A DNA stretch of 20,010 nt from Chara braunii (Eukaryota > Streptophyta > Charophyceae > Charales > Characeae). The DNA lies in the NCBI GenBank assembly GCA_003427395.1, contig BFEA01000263.1, positions 341,859-361,868 of the forward strand, in the 5' to 3' direction. Shown here in pieces: positions 9,812 to 17,831 of this stretch. Below the pieces are notes generated by a model. It searched no databases, was not told where the DNA came from, and was given only the letters and a program-made list of their open reading frames with translations. Each line of letters starts with the position of its first letter. Position 1 is the first letter of the stretch. Position numbers and translations under genes: made by a program.

Positions 9812-10993
9812 CTACTTTTTTGTACCGCCTTTGTGACCCTTGCTTGAGTCCACCCCTAAAAAAGGCCGAGTCGTACTCAGGGGTTGGGCTCCTGCCGATC
9901 CTCCTATCTTTCTGGGCGTTCGATATACCAACTTCACCTCCCTTTCACCCATCTGTTCCATCACCTTTTCTCTGAAGCCCTCTACAGCCTCCGGGTCCAC
10001 CATCCCATAGGTTGACACTATGTCCATAGCATCGCCTATATTGGTCAGGCTAAGAGTCAGTGCTTCCGGGTTCCTTTCTTTTTCAAACTCATCTCCCCCT
10101 AGCCTCTTCCTTTCTTCTTCCGATTCCTCAATCGTGAAAGAATTAGGATTGTGCCTATTCCTTATACTTCGTGGCCCCGTATTTCTACATGTGATAACCT
10201 CATAGTTGCCACATACTGGGTCACATAAGACAAGGAACATCGTTCCATCATGCTTATTCAGTATGACGGTCTCCGTTCGACTCAGGAAAGATCGGCCCAA
10301 TAGGATGGGATGATCGAGATCCGGCATTACAAAGAAACAACTTCTCACTTTAACCTTGCCAATCTCCAAAACCACTCTCGATGCGGTCCCTGTGAACACA
10401 GACCGACTATTCGCTCTCATTAAAACTCCATTATCGGAGCGATCAATCTCCATCCCCAAGCGCAAAGCATGCTCCTCTTTTATGAGGTTCATTTCCGCCC
10501 CAATATCCACCATTGCCGTGCACGTTTTTCCTTTTACTACTACGTCAAAGCATCTACATGCGACGGACTTCCAATCCATCTTTGTGCATGTCTCTGCCCA
10601 TTCCGCTTCCTTGGGGATTATGGCCCCCAATCGCACGCTGGCTACCATCTTCCTGGATAATCGAGCTTTGAGCTCGTCCCGGAGTCTTGGAGCTGAAGCC
10701 AACACATCATTTAGGTTCATAAGATGATTATGACCCTCAAGGATTCTATCAATTATTTCCTCCACGTCATAGCCTTCTTCTACCCGGACAACATACTTCC
10801 TTTTCTTCCCCTCCGGGACTCTGTCCGCGTCTGCCTTAACATCCCTCTTCTTTGCTCTTAGCTCGGCCCTCTTATCCTCTTCTCTCCTTAACCTCTCATC
10901 TCTCTCATCCTCATCCTCTGGGATGTCTACTGTCTTTTTTTCCCCACTAGGCTCGGGAACGTCCTTTGCCGGCTCGTTGGGGCTTACCGGCCC
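9812..10993 (-). pseudogene. pro: Element A aspartic protease with acidic/basic N-terminal linker
   Basis: This continues the gag frame after the TAG at 10994. A charged linker rich in Glu, Arg and Lys (10990-10780) precedes the retropepsin domain at about 10576-10211. Retropepsins cut the Gag-Pol polyprotein as dimers, each monomer supplying one Asp of a D-T/S-G motif. Here the motif reads AMVDIGAEMNLI, with Ile at codon 10504-10502 in place of Thr/Ser. The second hallmark is present as HPILLGRSFL (family usually ILLGRPFL). The frame ends at TAG 9814-9812, directly after an A AAA AAG heptamer. The active-site change alone should impair the enzyme. Fold and position leave little doubt about identity. 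Confidence 0.88.
9815..9821 (-). promoter_or_regulatory. Candidate -1 ribosomal frameshift heptamer A AAA AAG
   Basis: In the gag-protease frame the codons are ACA AAA AAG TAG. The heptamer A AAA AAG fits the canonical X XXY YYZ slippery pattern in the correct phase and the zero-frame stop follows at once. Slipping back one base gives AAA AAA GTA GAT, which opens into the RT frame (KKVDKKCRPVP). Downstream a stem can form between GTTCC (9794-9790) and GGAAC (9750-9746) and between GCTCGT (9786-9781) and ACGAGC (9757-9752). It starts about 20 nt after the heptamer, longer than the usual 5-9 nt. A random indel in the A-run is the alternative. Confidence 0.5.
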
Positions 10994-12996
10994 CTAGACC
11001 CTTGTCCTGACAGCATGTGGCGCTCCTCCTGACCTTGATGGTGGCATGTAAGCCATTCCGGACTGAGGCCTTGGTCCTGAAATCGTTACGCCTAGTAGGC
11101 TCCCAGATCCTCGTTGCGGTCCTGGACCCATATCGTAGAGATATACCAGTGGTTTTTTACCTTTCCACTCCTTAACCTCTTCACACATGTTGGTCAATTT
11201 GTCTTGATACCTTCTTATCTTTGTTACTAGATCCTCCATTCTTTCCATCGTTCGCCGGGCCTCATTCCAGTAACCCCTTTCTATCTCCTCGTCAGATTCT
11301 ACCACAATAGGTTATTCCTTTACTATACCGGCTTTCCTTTTCTGGTCTACTTCCTCATTCTCTCCTATATCTTCAACCCTTATATCAGGACGGATCTCCT
11401 CCTCTTGCCAGATTCAAAACATGGCCGGAGGAGCGGGCGGCTCGCCGGCCTCGACTCGTCTCAAGGCCTCCTTTCTCGACCCACCAGGGATCTCTGGGTC
11501 AATGTAGTATCCAAACTTATCATACATGTCACCGTCGTAGTTGGTACTAATCAACCCTTCATCTTCATCGTTCCTTCGGACGTGGCAGAACTTGATGGTG
11601 TGACCCTTCTGCCCACAATGCCGGCAAATGACATTCCTCCAGTCTATCCGTCCTCTACCTAAACCTCGTCCGCCGCCCTGACTACTCTGATTCCCTAACG
11701 CATGTGTATCCCCATTTCCTCCTCCACTGAAATTGCCATCCCCATTTCCTCTTCCACTGGAATTGCCACCCCCATTTCCTCTTCCATTTCCCCCGCGGCC
11801 GCCATTTCCTCGCCCTCGGCCCCATCCCTGGTTATGTCAACCCCCACCACCTTGATTTCCCTGCGTCCCCTGTGGTGCCGGTTGTTGAGGTTGGCTTGGC
11901 TGGGGGCTCGGGTGGCTTACTTGTTGAGTCTGGGGTCCTGGACACCCGCAGGAAGCCGCGCTCAGCGGCGCTCCCACGCATGATCCATGTGGTCCACTCA
12001 TTGGTCATGGTACGTATGAACAGTGCCCATGCCAAGGACTTGAAGGTCTATAACCCGACCACGGCCCATAGGGTGCTGGCGCGGCCTGGCCATGCGACTC
12101 CGGGGAAGGCAGTGTTGTTGCTTGTGGGGTCTGTCCTCTTCCTGAGCCTTGTCCGCCTTGAGCCACATTTTTGGCCTTCCTCTGTGCCTTTGTTGGCTTT
12201 TGAGGCTCATGCTCCTCTTCCTCCTCTTCTTCCTCCTCTTGCACCACCGCCTTCTTTGTTTTTCCTTGGGTTTGTGGTGCCGCCATAGTTTTTCTTTTTG
12301 CCTCCTTTTCTGCATCGAGTTGGGCAACAGCATCCTCTACCATTCTCTTAAAATCTCTCCCTTCACTTGTCGAGGCATCCAAAGCCTTCCTCTTCTTCCT
12401 AGCTTGTCGCATTTGGAAGATGTCTATTTGGTCTAGCTCTCCTTCTATCACGCCCTCCTTTATGGCGGCCCAAGTGAGCTTTTTTCCTGGCGCAGCCTTC
12501 TTGGTTAGCGACGAGGCCTCCCAATTCTTGAAGTGCCCCATGAAAGTAGCACACTGTTCTTTTTTCGCCAATCCGGGGACTTTCTTTGCCATCTTCTCAA
12601 ATGTCATTGCGAAAGCTCCCACCGTGGAGAAAGCGTCTCGTTGTAACATCTCCAAGTCCGTCTTTGTTAACAAGTCATCCCCTAACGTGAACCGCCTCTG
12701 CATTTCTGCCTTGAACTTAGCCCAGTCTCCTCCTGCTCCCGCAACCACCTTCATTACCTCGGGCCGGGGTTCCTACCAGATGTATCAAGGTAGGAACTTG
12801 AACTTGTTTTTCTTCGGGTACCTCGGCGGTAACTTGTTCCAGTAGCTCCAGCCACTCAGATACTCTGTCCCCTTTAAAATGGAAGATGTCGATTTTTCAG
12901 CACCTGAAGTCGTGCCAATTCCTTTTTTTCAAGGGTCTTGACAAAGTCTGTCGGTGTAGCGGCCAGGCCCCGCTCGATTCCATTTGCGTCCGGCAT
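10994..12996 (-). pseudogene. gag: Element A gag (capsid-like domain, Gly-rich linker, CCHC zinc knuckle), broken
   Basis: The likely start is the ATG at 12996 (MPDANGIERG). An inserted A in the A-run at about 12893-12897 shifts the frame, after which FHFKGDRVSEWLELLEQ reads as a capsid-type segment. A second shift near 12765 leads into the long frame from 12754 (MQRRFTLGDDLL, MTFEKMAKKVPGLAKKEQ). A Glu run and a Lys/Arg-rich part follow (about 12270-12150), then a Pro/Gln stretch and a Gly/Asn/Arg-rich linker (11880-11640). The zinc knuckle is CRHCGQKGHTIKFC at 11626-11585 (CX2CX4HX4C, nucleic-acid binding). In-frame stops lie at 12005-12007, 11837-11839 and 11414-11416 (all TGA), 11312-11314 (TAA) and 10994-10996 (TAG), with the same frame open between them. 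A segment after the knuckle (11380-11000) links gag to protease. Confidence 0.88.
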
Positions 12997-13068
12997 CTTT
13001 ATCCCCTTTGCAAAACAACCTGCTAGGAAAAAAAAATAACCCATCAGATAGCTTTCGTCAAGTTCCAA

Positions 13069-13851
13069 AGGACTTACCTTAAGTCCTACCTCGCCGTTCC
13101 ACCCCTAGGTCCGGCCAACCACTCTAATATTAGTTATTCGAAACCTCAGATACAACCTTGGTCATGCTTCTAATCACTTAGTCTCATTATTATCTCGCAT
13201 ACAATTCTCTCACGAAAGACAACCCAAACCATAAACTTTTGTCGTTTTGCCTAGATCATCAGTCTGCACTTAACCTGGGTCCATTCTCTTAAGGACCCCG
13301 GTAGGCAGCCGAGATCCCCGGCAACGGTGCACCTGTCGAGCGCATCGGTCCCATACGGGGACCCTCCCGGCCGCGTCACGCAGGATTATGCAGGATTTAT
13401 CGCGGAGAGCGTCTGCCACTCCGACCAAGTGCGCCAGTCGTACCTCTCGCGAGCCCCTACGACAGGACAGAGTCACGCGAGGCACCCCTTACCTCCCCCT
13501 CACCATCCCTTAGGTGGGCGTATCCCCGCCGAGCTGCTGAACCACATGCGAAAGCTTTTCGTATGCAATTGCAGAGGTGGCCCAACCGAGGGCGTTTCTC
13601 GTTCGCTGTAGCATAGGGGGTTACGCGCGATCGAACGCCCAAAAAAATCGAACTCGCACGTGAATCGACGTTTTGGGGGGCTGAGGTCCCAAACGCGACT
13701 CGGCTCCGGTCGACTAGGATGCATTACGCACACTATGCGTACACCACAACACTCACATCTACCCACACATAACACATGGAAATACACAAAACAGACCTCA
13801 TGAATGACGCCACCACACCACAATACTCCTAGTCCGTTCAGTATCAGACCC
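13069..13851. other. Noncoding, presumed 5' region of element A, rich in inverted repeats
   Basis: No protein or RNA gene seen. A weak candidate primer-binding site lies on the minus strand at 13155-13144 (TTGTATCTGAGG, 9 of 12 matching the tRNA-iMet-type TGGTATCAGAGC). Inverted repeats include ACC-N-GGGTCC with GGACCC-N-GGT (about 13275-13303), GGTCCC with GGGACC (13346-13362) and CCCAAAA (13638-13644) with TTTTGGG (13671-13677). I could not delimit an LTR. Confidence 0.4.
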
Positions 13852-14100
13852 ACAACTTCATGTCGCGAGAATCAGGTAGGTTTCGCGTGCTGGACTTTTG
13901 TATAAGAGTCGTGTGCGCGCATGACCTCCTCATATGGGTCAGCCATGCGAGCATTCGCAAGCATTCGCACTGATGGGGTACTATGTGGTACTCGTAGCCT
14001 CGCGGCCCTTGATAATCTCGAGGGTCGCGTTCGACACTCAAGTGTCGGCTGACAGGCGCTTTGAGGGGTAATCTCTCGACGCCAGACAACCGCCATGTGC
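13852..14100 (+). repeat. Structured repeat copy A
   Basis: Diverged homologue of 14484-14735, about 630 bp away. Shared landmarks are AACTT, GCGMGRAATC, GTATAARAGTCGTG, ACTATGTG and the GGGGTAA end. Three hairpins are visible on the plus strand: TGCGA (13946-13950) with TCGCA (13955-13959); GCGGCCCT (14002-14009) with AGGGTCGC (14021-14028), 11-nt loop; GACAC (14033-14037) with GTGTC (14042-14046), TCAA loop. TATAA at about 13911 precedes them. No coding potential recognised. Confidence 0.65.
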
Positions 14101-14165
14101 GGTTGAAGACCACACCCTCTTCTGCACACTATGCAGAGGGGTTGAGTAGACAGCTTTAGGGCTGT

Positions 14166-14209
14166 CGTGGTAGCCAAAATCAAGGGGGTTGACTTTGACG
14201 GCTACCACG
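14166..14209. repeat. 10-bp perfect inverted repeat (hairpin)
   Basis: CGTGGTAGCC (14166-14175) pairs perfectly with GGCTACCACG (14200-14209) around a 24-nt loop. It lies after copy A in hairpin-rich noncoding DNA. Function unknown. Confidence 0.85.
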
Positions 14210-14483
14210 GACTACAACGTCCAACCACGAAGACTTTAAGGAGGAAACAACTGCAGATAGTCTGATAGTCGTCCCAACTGGAAGGGGTGGGCCAACGCGA
14301 AGGGGTGCGCACGACTAAGGTCCAAAATCAGGCCCATAGGCCGCCCGACGTTCGAGATGTTGGAGACTCGTACGCGAGGCCCCATAGGCCGATTAGGGAT
14401 GGTTCCCTGCCTACGCGTCGCTTCGCACGGCCGAAGCTCGAGCCTACTGGCCATAACGTGCTTTTTTTTTCTTCGCATGACTC

Positions 14484-14735
14484 ATAACTTTAGAGCGCGG
14501 AAATCGGTAAATGTTGCGCGTATGGTTTAGTATAAAGTCGTGCGGACGCAGAACCTACGCATGCCGACCAACAATGCGGATTTGCGCACGCAGTCGTGAT
14601 GTCGACGCACTATGTGATGCCCATACACGAGTGGCCTCTTTTGAGCCATGGGGTCGCTATCGATGCTCAGGCGTTAGTTGAAGCGCACGCTAAGGGGGTA
14701 AACCTTTACCAAGCACAGAACCGGCCTGAAGGCCT
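14484..14735 (+). repeat. Structured repeat copy B
   Basis: Homologue of copy A with the same hairpin order and spacing: TGCG (14575-14578) with CGCA (14585-14588); GTGGCCTC (14631-14638) with GGGGTCGC (14650-14657), 11-nt loop; GATGC (14662-14666) with GCGTT (14671-14675), TCAG loop. Hairpin sequences differ from copy A but pairing is kept, partly by G-U pairs on the plus strand. TATAAA lies at about 14531. Confidence 0.65.
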
Positions 14736-14736
14736 T

Positions 14737-14785
14737 ACCATCTTTCGCACCCTGAGGTACCCCAAAGGGTGCGGGGTAAGATGGT
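14737..14785. repeat. Long nested hairpin
   Basis: ACCATCTT (14737-14744) pairs with AAGATGGT (14778-14785) and, inside it, CGCACCCT (14746-14753) pairs with AGGGTGCG (14766-14773). That gives 16 perfect pairs with a small internal loop. It directly follows copy B. After copy A the matching position holds a different hairpin (CTGCA with TGCAG, extended outward by weaker pairs). Confidence 0.85.
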
Positions 14786-14904
14786 TCATAGGGCAAGAAG
14801 GAATTCGGAGCGGTCGTGAGTTGTCTGGCGCATCACCAGCGATACGCTTATCCTTCTACCCGGAACTTTGTCATTTCACCAAAATAACCTTAACAAGGAT
14901 AAAA

Positions 14905-15815
14905 AACAAATACTCTTAACACCATCGGAAGAAAATACCTTTAATGTTAGTCTGGGGCCTGGGACGTCCCGGACAAGGATCTTGGTTTTCAGGCATGGGA
15001 CAACTGCCCTACCACACGACGTCAAAGAGAATAGAAGGGCGCAAGTGTGAGGTCGTATAGCCCCATAAGGGTTACCCGAGCGTACACTTACTCTGATTAT
15101 CATATCATCGGGCGGGAAAAGAACAGTCTCACCCAAACAACAGGTTGTGGGGTAATACACTCTCACGACAGTTGTGTGGTTTGTCCATCTGAATTCAAAA
15201 CATAATGACTCAATCATGAGTCAAATGAGACTTTTCCATACATACTTGCAATCATATACACAACTTTCAAAGAATATCACACACGCTAAAGGGGTCAACT
15301 TTTCAGCCTCTTGAAGCTCACACCCTGCCTTATGCACTCAAGCCCAATCATTTCCCATTCAATCCTTAACAAAGGTACTCAGTCGTTCAGAAATGGCCAT
15401 TTATAAAGAAGCTGGGTGAAAACCCAAAGAAACATACAAATCCTAACAAGGGTCAAGGCCTTAGGTTGAGAGGCAGGAGAAATAGGAAAGTTGAGTCGTA
15501 AACCGACGAATCGGCAACCGACTTGTTATCAGCGATAACAGACAAGTGATCCTTTCGTAGAATTCAGGCCGAACAATTCGAGCCTTCAATTGGATGTGAA
15601 AACCTGCATCACAGTATAGGTCAAAGACAATCACTACTATGTTCAAACCAAGTAGAGGATAGTTCCCTAATTCGTACCCTAGCTCCTTTATCAGTCTCAC
15701 GTTCAGCTTCCCTAACTAACGCCAAGTTACTGAGAAAATTTGGCAACATCTCCCCTATCCAGGGTGGATTTGTCAAGTCTCTCTTTGCTAAAATATAATC
15801 TAACTCCCTAAATTC
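14905..15815. other. Noncoding, no gene seen
   Basis: No coding motif or RNA gene recognised on either strand. GGGACGTCCC, a perfect 10-bp palindrome, is near 14961. The rest is AT-richer than the preceding block. Confidence 0.5.
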
Positions 15816-15818
15816 TGT

Positions 15819-15846
15819 GAAATTTCGGCAGCGCTTCCCGTAGGAA
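15819..15846. repeat. 28-bp direct repeat, copy 1
   Basis: Begins GAAATTTCGGCAGCGCTT and ends CCCGTAGGAA. It is identical to copy 2 85 bp downstream. A similar 'aatttcggcagc' motif is, from memory, common in noncoding parts of land-plant retrotransposons; this was not checked. Confidence 0.9.
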
Positions 15847-15903
15847 AAGTGTCTTTCCAGATTTTCTACGAGTCCAAAAACGACTAACTCATTTAGATTT
15901 GTA

Positions 15904-15931
15904 GAAATTTCGGCAGCGCTTCCCGTAGGAA
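15904..15931. repeat. 28-bp direct repeat, copy 2
   Basis: Exact copy of 15819-15846. The sequences flanking the two copies also share short pieces (TAAATTCT and TAGATTTGTA before, AAAAGT and ACAGGAGGTT after), suggesting an older, longer duplication. Confidence 0.9.
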
Positions 15932-16325
15932 CAGGAGGTTGCCAAGATTTATACAAAGCTGAAACTGAAAAGACAAGGCATAACTATACTTGGGACTAGT
16001 TTCTGATACTTCCTTGGAAGGTAGAATCAATGATAATCTGTACGACCTCTTGATGAGGCTGTGAGATAACACTGATCCTAACTTCTCGTAGAGTCAGTCT
16101 TATCTTATCCCTAACTTTCCTTCCCATCATTCATCCTACCTGCCTATAACTCTAGCACTCAGCGAGCATCTAAAGCAACTAGCCTATCAAAGAGATGCCC
16201 CAAGTATGAGCCCACAAGCAGGCATAACCAAACATCTCTCTCAATCCCTCATTAATTTGAGCCAAGTAGGTTGTTGATCACTCAGTTCTTCCCCTTTTAA
16301 GTCCACCTCTCCTATGGCATATGAT

Positions 16326-16910
16326 CAGACAAGGCCCTAACCCTAGGGTATGCCTAACCTGCCTAGGTACACAAGTAAGGTACGTACATTTGGACTACCC
16401 TAACCCTAGGGTATGCCCAACATAACATGAATTGTATACATAAGGCATATGACCAGACCGCCCTAACCCTAGGGTACGTCTGGCTTCTGCCTAACTGACG
16501 ACAAAAAGCATAGAACTGGGCTGCCCTAACCCTAGGGTGTGCCCAACCTGCTTTAAACAAAGTTACATACGGCATCATTCTAGACCATCCCTACCCAGGG
16601 GTAGGTCTAGCTTGCCTGAACATAAGTACAAACGACAATAAAAGTTGGGCCGCCCTAATCCTAGGGTACGTCCAACCTACAGCACATCAACGACAAAGGC
16701 ATATCACTACCCGCCCTAACCCTAGCCATACACTTTAAGTTACATAAGGCAATGTGATCAGGCTGCCCTAACCCTAGGGTGTGCCTGATCTGCCCGAACA
16801 ATTATAAACACCGAAACGCTAGACCGCCCTAATCCTAGGGTACGTCCAACTTAAATTAAACGACAAAAGTTTATCGCTAGGCCGCCCTAACCCTAGGGTA
16901 CGCCTAGTTA
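16326..16910. repeat. 63-bp tandem array of hairpins, ten units
   Basis: The core CCCTAACCCTAGGG (or close variants) recurs at 16335, 16398, 16461, 16524, 16589, 16653, 16714, 16766, 16827 and 16885, a spacing of 52-65 bp and mostly 61-65. Each core can fold as CCCTA, loop ACCC, TAGGG. Linkers (CG/TAC, TG/TGT, TA/TAT) and outer arms flank it. Arms differ between units but pair within a unit: CCAGAC/GTCTGG, TGGGC/GCCCA, CTAGACC/GGTCTAG, GTTGGGC/GTCCAAC, GATCAGGC/GCCTGATC, CTAGGC/GCCTAG. Spacers often hold ACGACAAAAG or AAGGCATAT. Unit 7 (16714) lacks its right half, and units 1 and 9 pair poorly. Not a telomere: the motif is spaced and palindromic. Confidence 0.9.
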
Positions 16911-17101
16911 GCCATACAACATAAAATAGGGTACAAATACTTTCACAGACTTTATGTTTTTCCTTCTCTTATTAAGCAATCGATTGGACCTTTCCAATAA
17001 ATGGAACTTTCGATCCTGCCTCATGTTCAGAAGGGGAAATAAAATCAGATTTATACTAACTCTCTACTTTTTAGTGTTATCATGAGCATATAATTGAACC
17101 G

Positions 17102-17549
17102 CCCTAACCGTAGGATACGTGCAGTCTGCCCAGTTACCTTTGTTTTACTCTTCATCTTTTTCCCTCTTCCTTAGTTCTACCTGACTTACTGACTGTCTTT
17201 CCCTTCCCGGGGCGCCCGGTCTGTAAGAAATATAAGTTCAAATTGTATATATCAAGTTTTATACTTTTGGTTGGCCATTTAATTCATGGCTCATGGCTAA
17301 GCCGCCCTATCCTTAGTCCTATGCCGTTACTCCCTCAGAAGAAAACACGCACCACAACTCATTAAAATAAACACCAGGATTTTAAGCCTTTCCCACCCGG
17401 GGTGCCCATCCTCCTGTTCAGAAACCATTAAATAAAACAGCGACTGATCCTATCCTACCCGGGCAGACCAGCCATTAGAGTCACTCATTCAGATCAGCAA
17501 ACCTCAATAAAACATAGCACTGAGCCCACATCCACCCGGAGGGGCTCAG
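17102..17549. repeat. Scattered, GC-richer outlying units of the hairpin family
   Basis: Degenerate cores occur at 17102 and about 17305. Three further sites keep the ACCC loop with a CCC/GGG-type stem: 17395-17398 (arms AGGAT 17376-17380 and ATCCT 17408-17412), 17457-17460 (arms CTGATC 17444-17449 and GACCAG 17466-17471, one mismatch) and 17534-17537 (arms CTGAGCCC 17520-17527 and GGGCTCAG 17542-17549, perfect). Spacing is irregular, 60-200 bp. Confidence 0.6.
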
Positions 17550-17795
17550 CCTTGGGTTGACCCGGTCAGACGCATGCATAACACCTTCCTCCCACCTTTC
17601 CCCCAGTTCAACTTAGTCTGAATTCACTCAAAAGGTCTGCACTCTCATATATTGTTGATTTAACTTTCAAGATGCATGTTCTGATAGACATAACAAAAAT
17701 AAGAAGTAATAACCTCACATAGTTGTGTTCAAGTAACCCAAGGATAAAGGTTAGGGGAAGGGATCACACAGGTTACCGAAGATATACCTGAAGTT

Positions 17796-17831
17796 CTCTG
17801 CCTCCAGAACCCCGTCTGGGCTCCGGCAGAG
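17796..17831. repeat. Nested hairpin
   Basis: CTCTGCC (17796-17802) pairs with GGCAGAG (17825-17831), and CCAGA (17804-17808) pairs with TCTGG (17815-17819) around the loop ACCCCG. It resembles the array units in layout (outer arms, inner stem, C-rich loop) but not in sequence. Confidence 0.75.

Larger units (their letters stand above)
6735..12996 (-). mobile_element. Ty3/gypsy-type LTR retrotransposon, element A coding region, degraded
   Basis: On the minus strand the domain order is gag, CCHC zinc knuckle, aspartic protease, reverse transcriptase, RNase H, integrase. RT and RNase H preceding integrase is diagnostic of Ty3/gypsy rather than Ty1/copia. Gag and protease share one frame, RT lies in the -1 frame, and RNase H and integrase lie together in another. 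Stops and 1-nt shifts make it non-autonomous. The integrase C-terminal tail and both LTRs were not found. The pol sequence resembles, from memory, Chara braunii elements and more distantly the gypsy elements of basidiomycete fungi. Confidence 0.93.

Noticed and set aside
12149-12436. Plus-strand open frames opposite gag and pol, such as a Leu/Pro-rich one here
   Set aside because: They are antisense shadows of the minus-strand Glu/Lys-rich gag sequence.
14200-14209. GGCTACCAC resembling a conserved 18S rRNA word
   Set aside because: Only nine bases match, with no rRNA context. It is one arm of a local inverted repeat.
16363-16578. Minus-strand open frame with a 21-residue repeat (YPRVRAV-like), since 63 bp equals 21 codons
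   Set aside because: Spacing is exactly 63 bp only in the first four units, the frame closes at both ends, and conservation follows hairpin pairing rather than codons.
16335-16898. CCCTAACCCTA as interstitial telomere repeat
   Set aside because: Only two telomere-like units occur per 63 bp, embedded in a palindrome with paired arms. There is no uninterrupted tandem telomere run.
16326-16910. CRISPR array
   Set aside because: The DNA is eukaryotic, there are no cas genes, the constant part is about 14 bp, and flanking arms covary within units.
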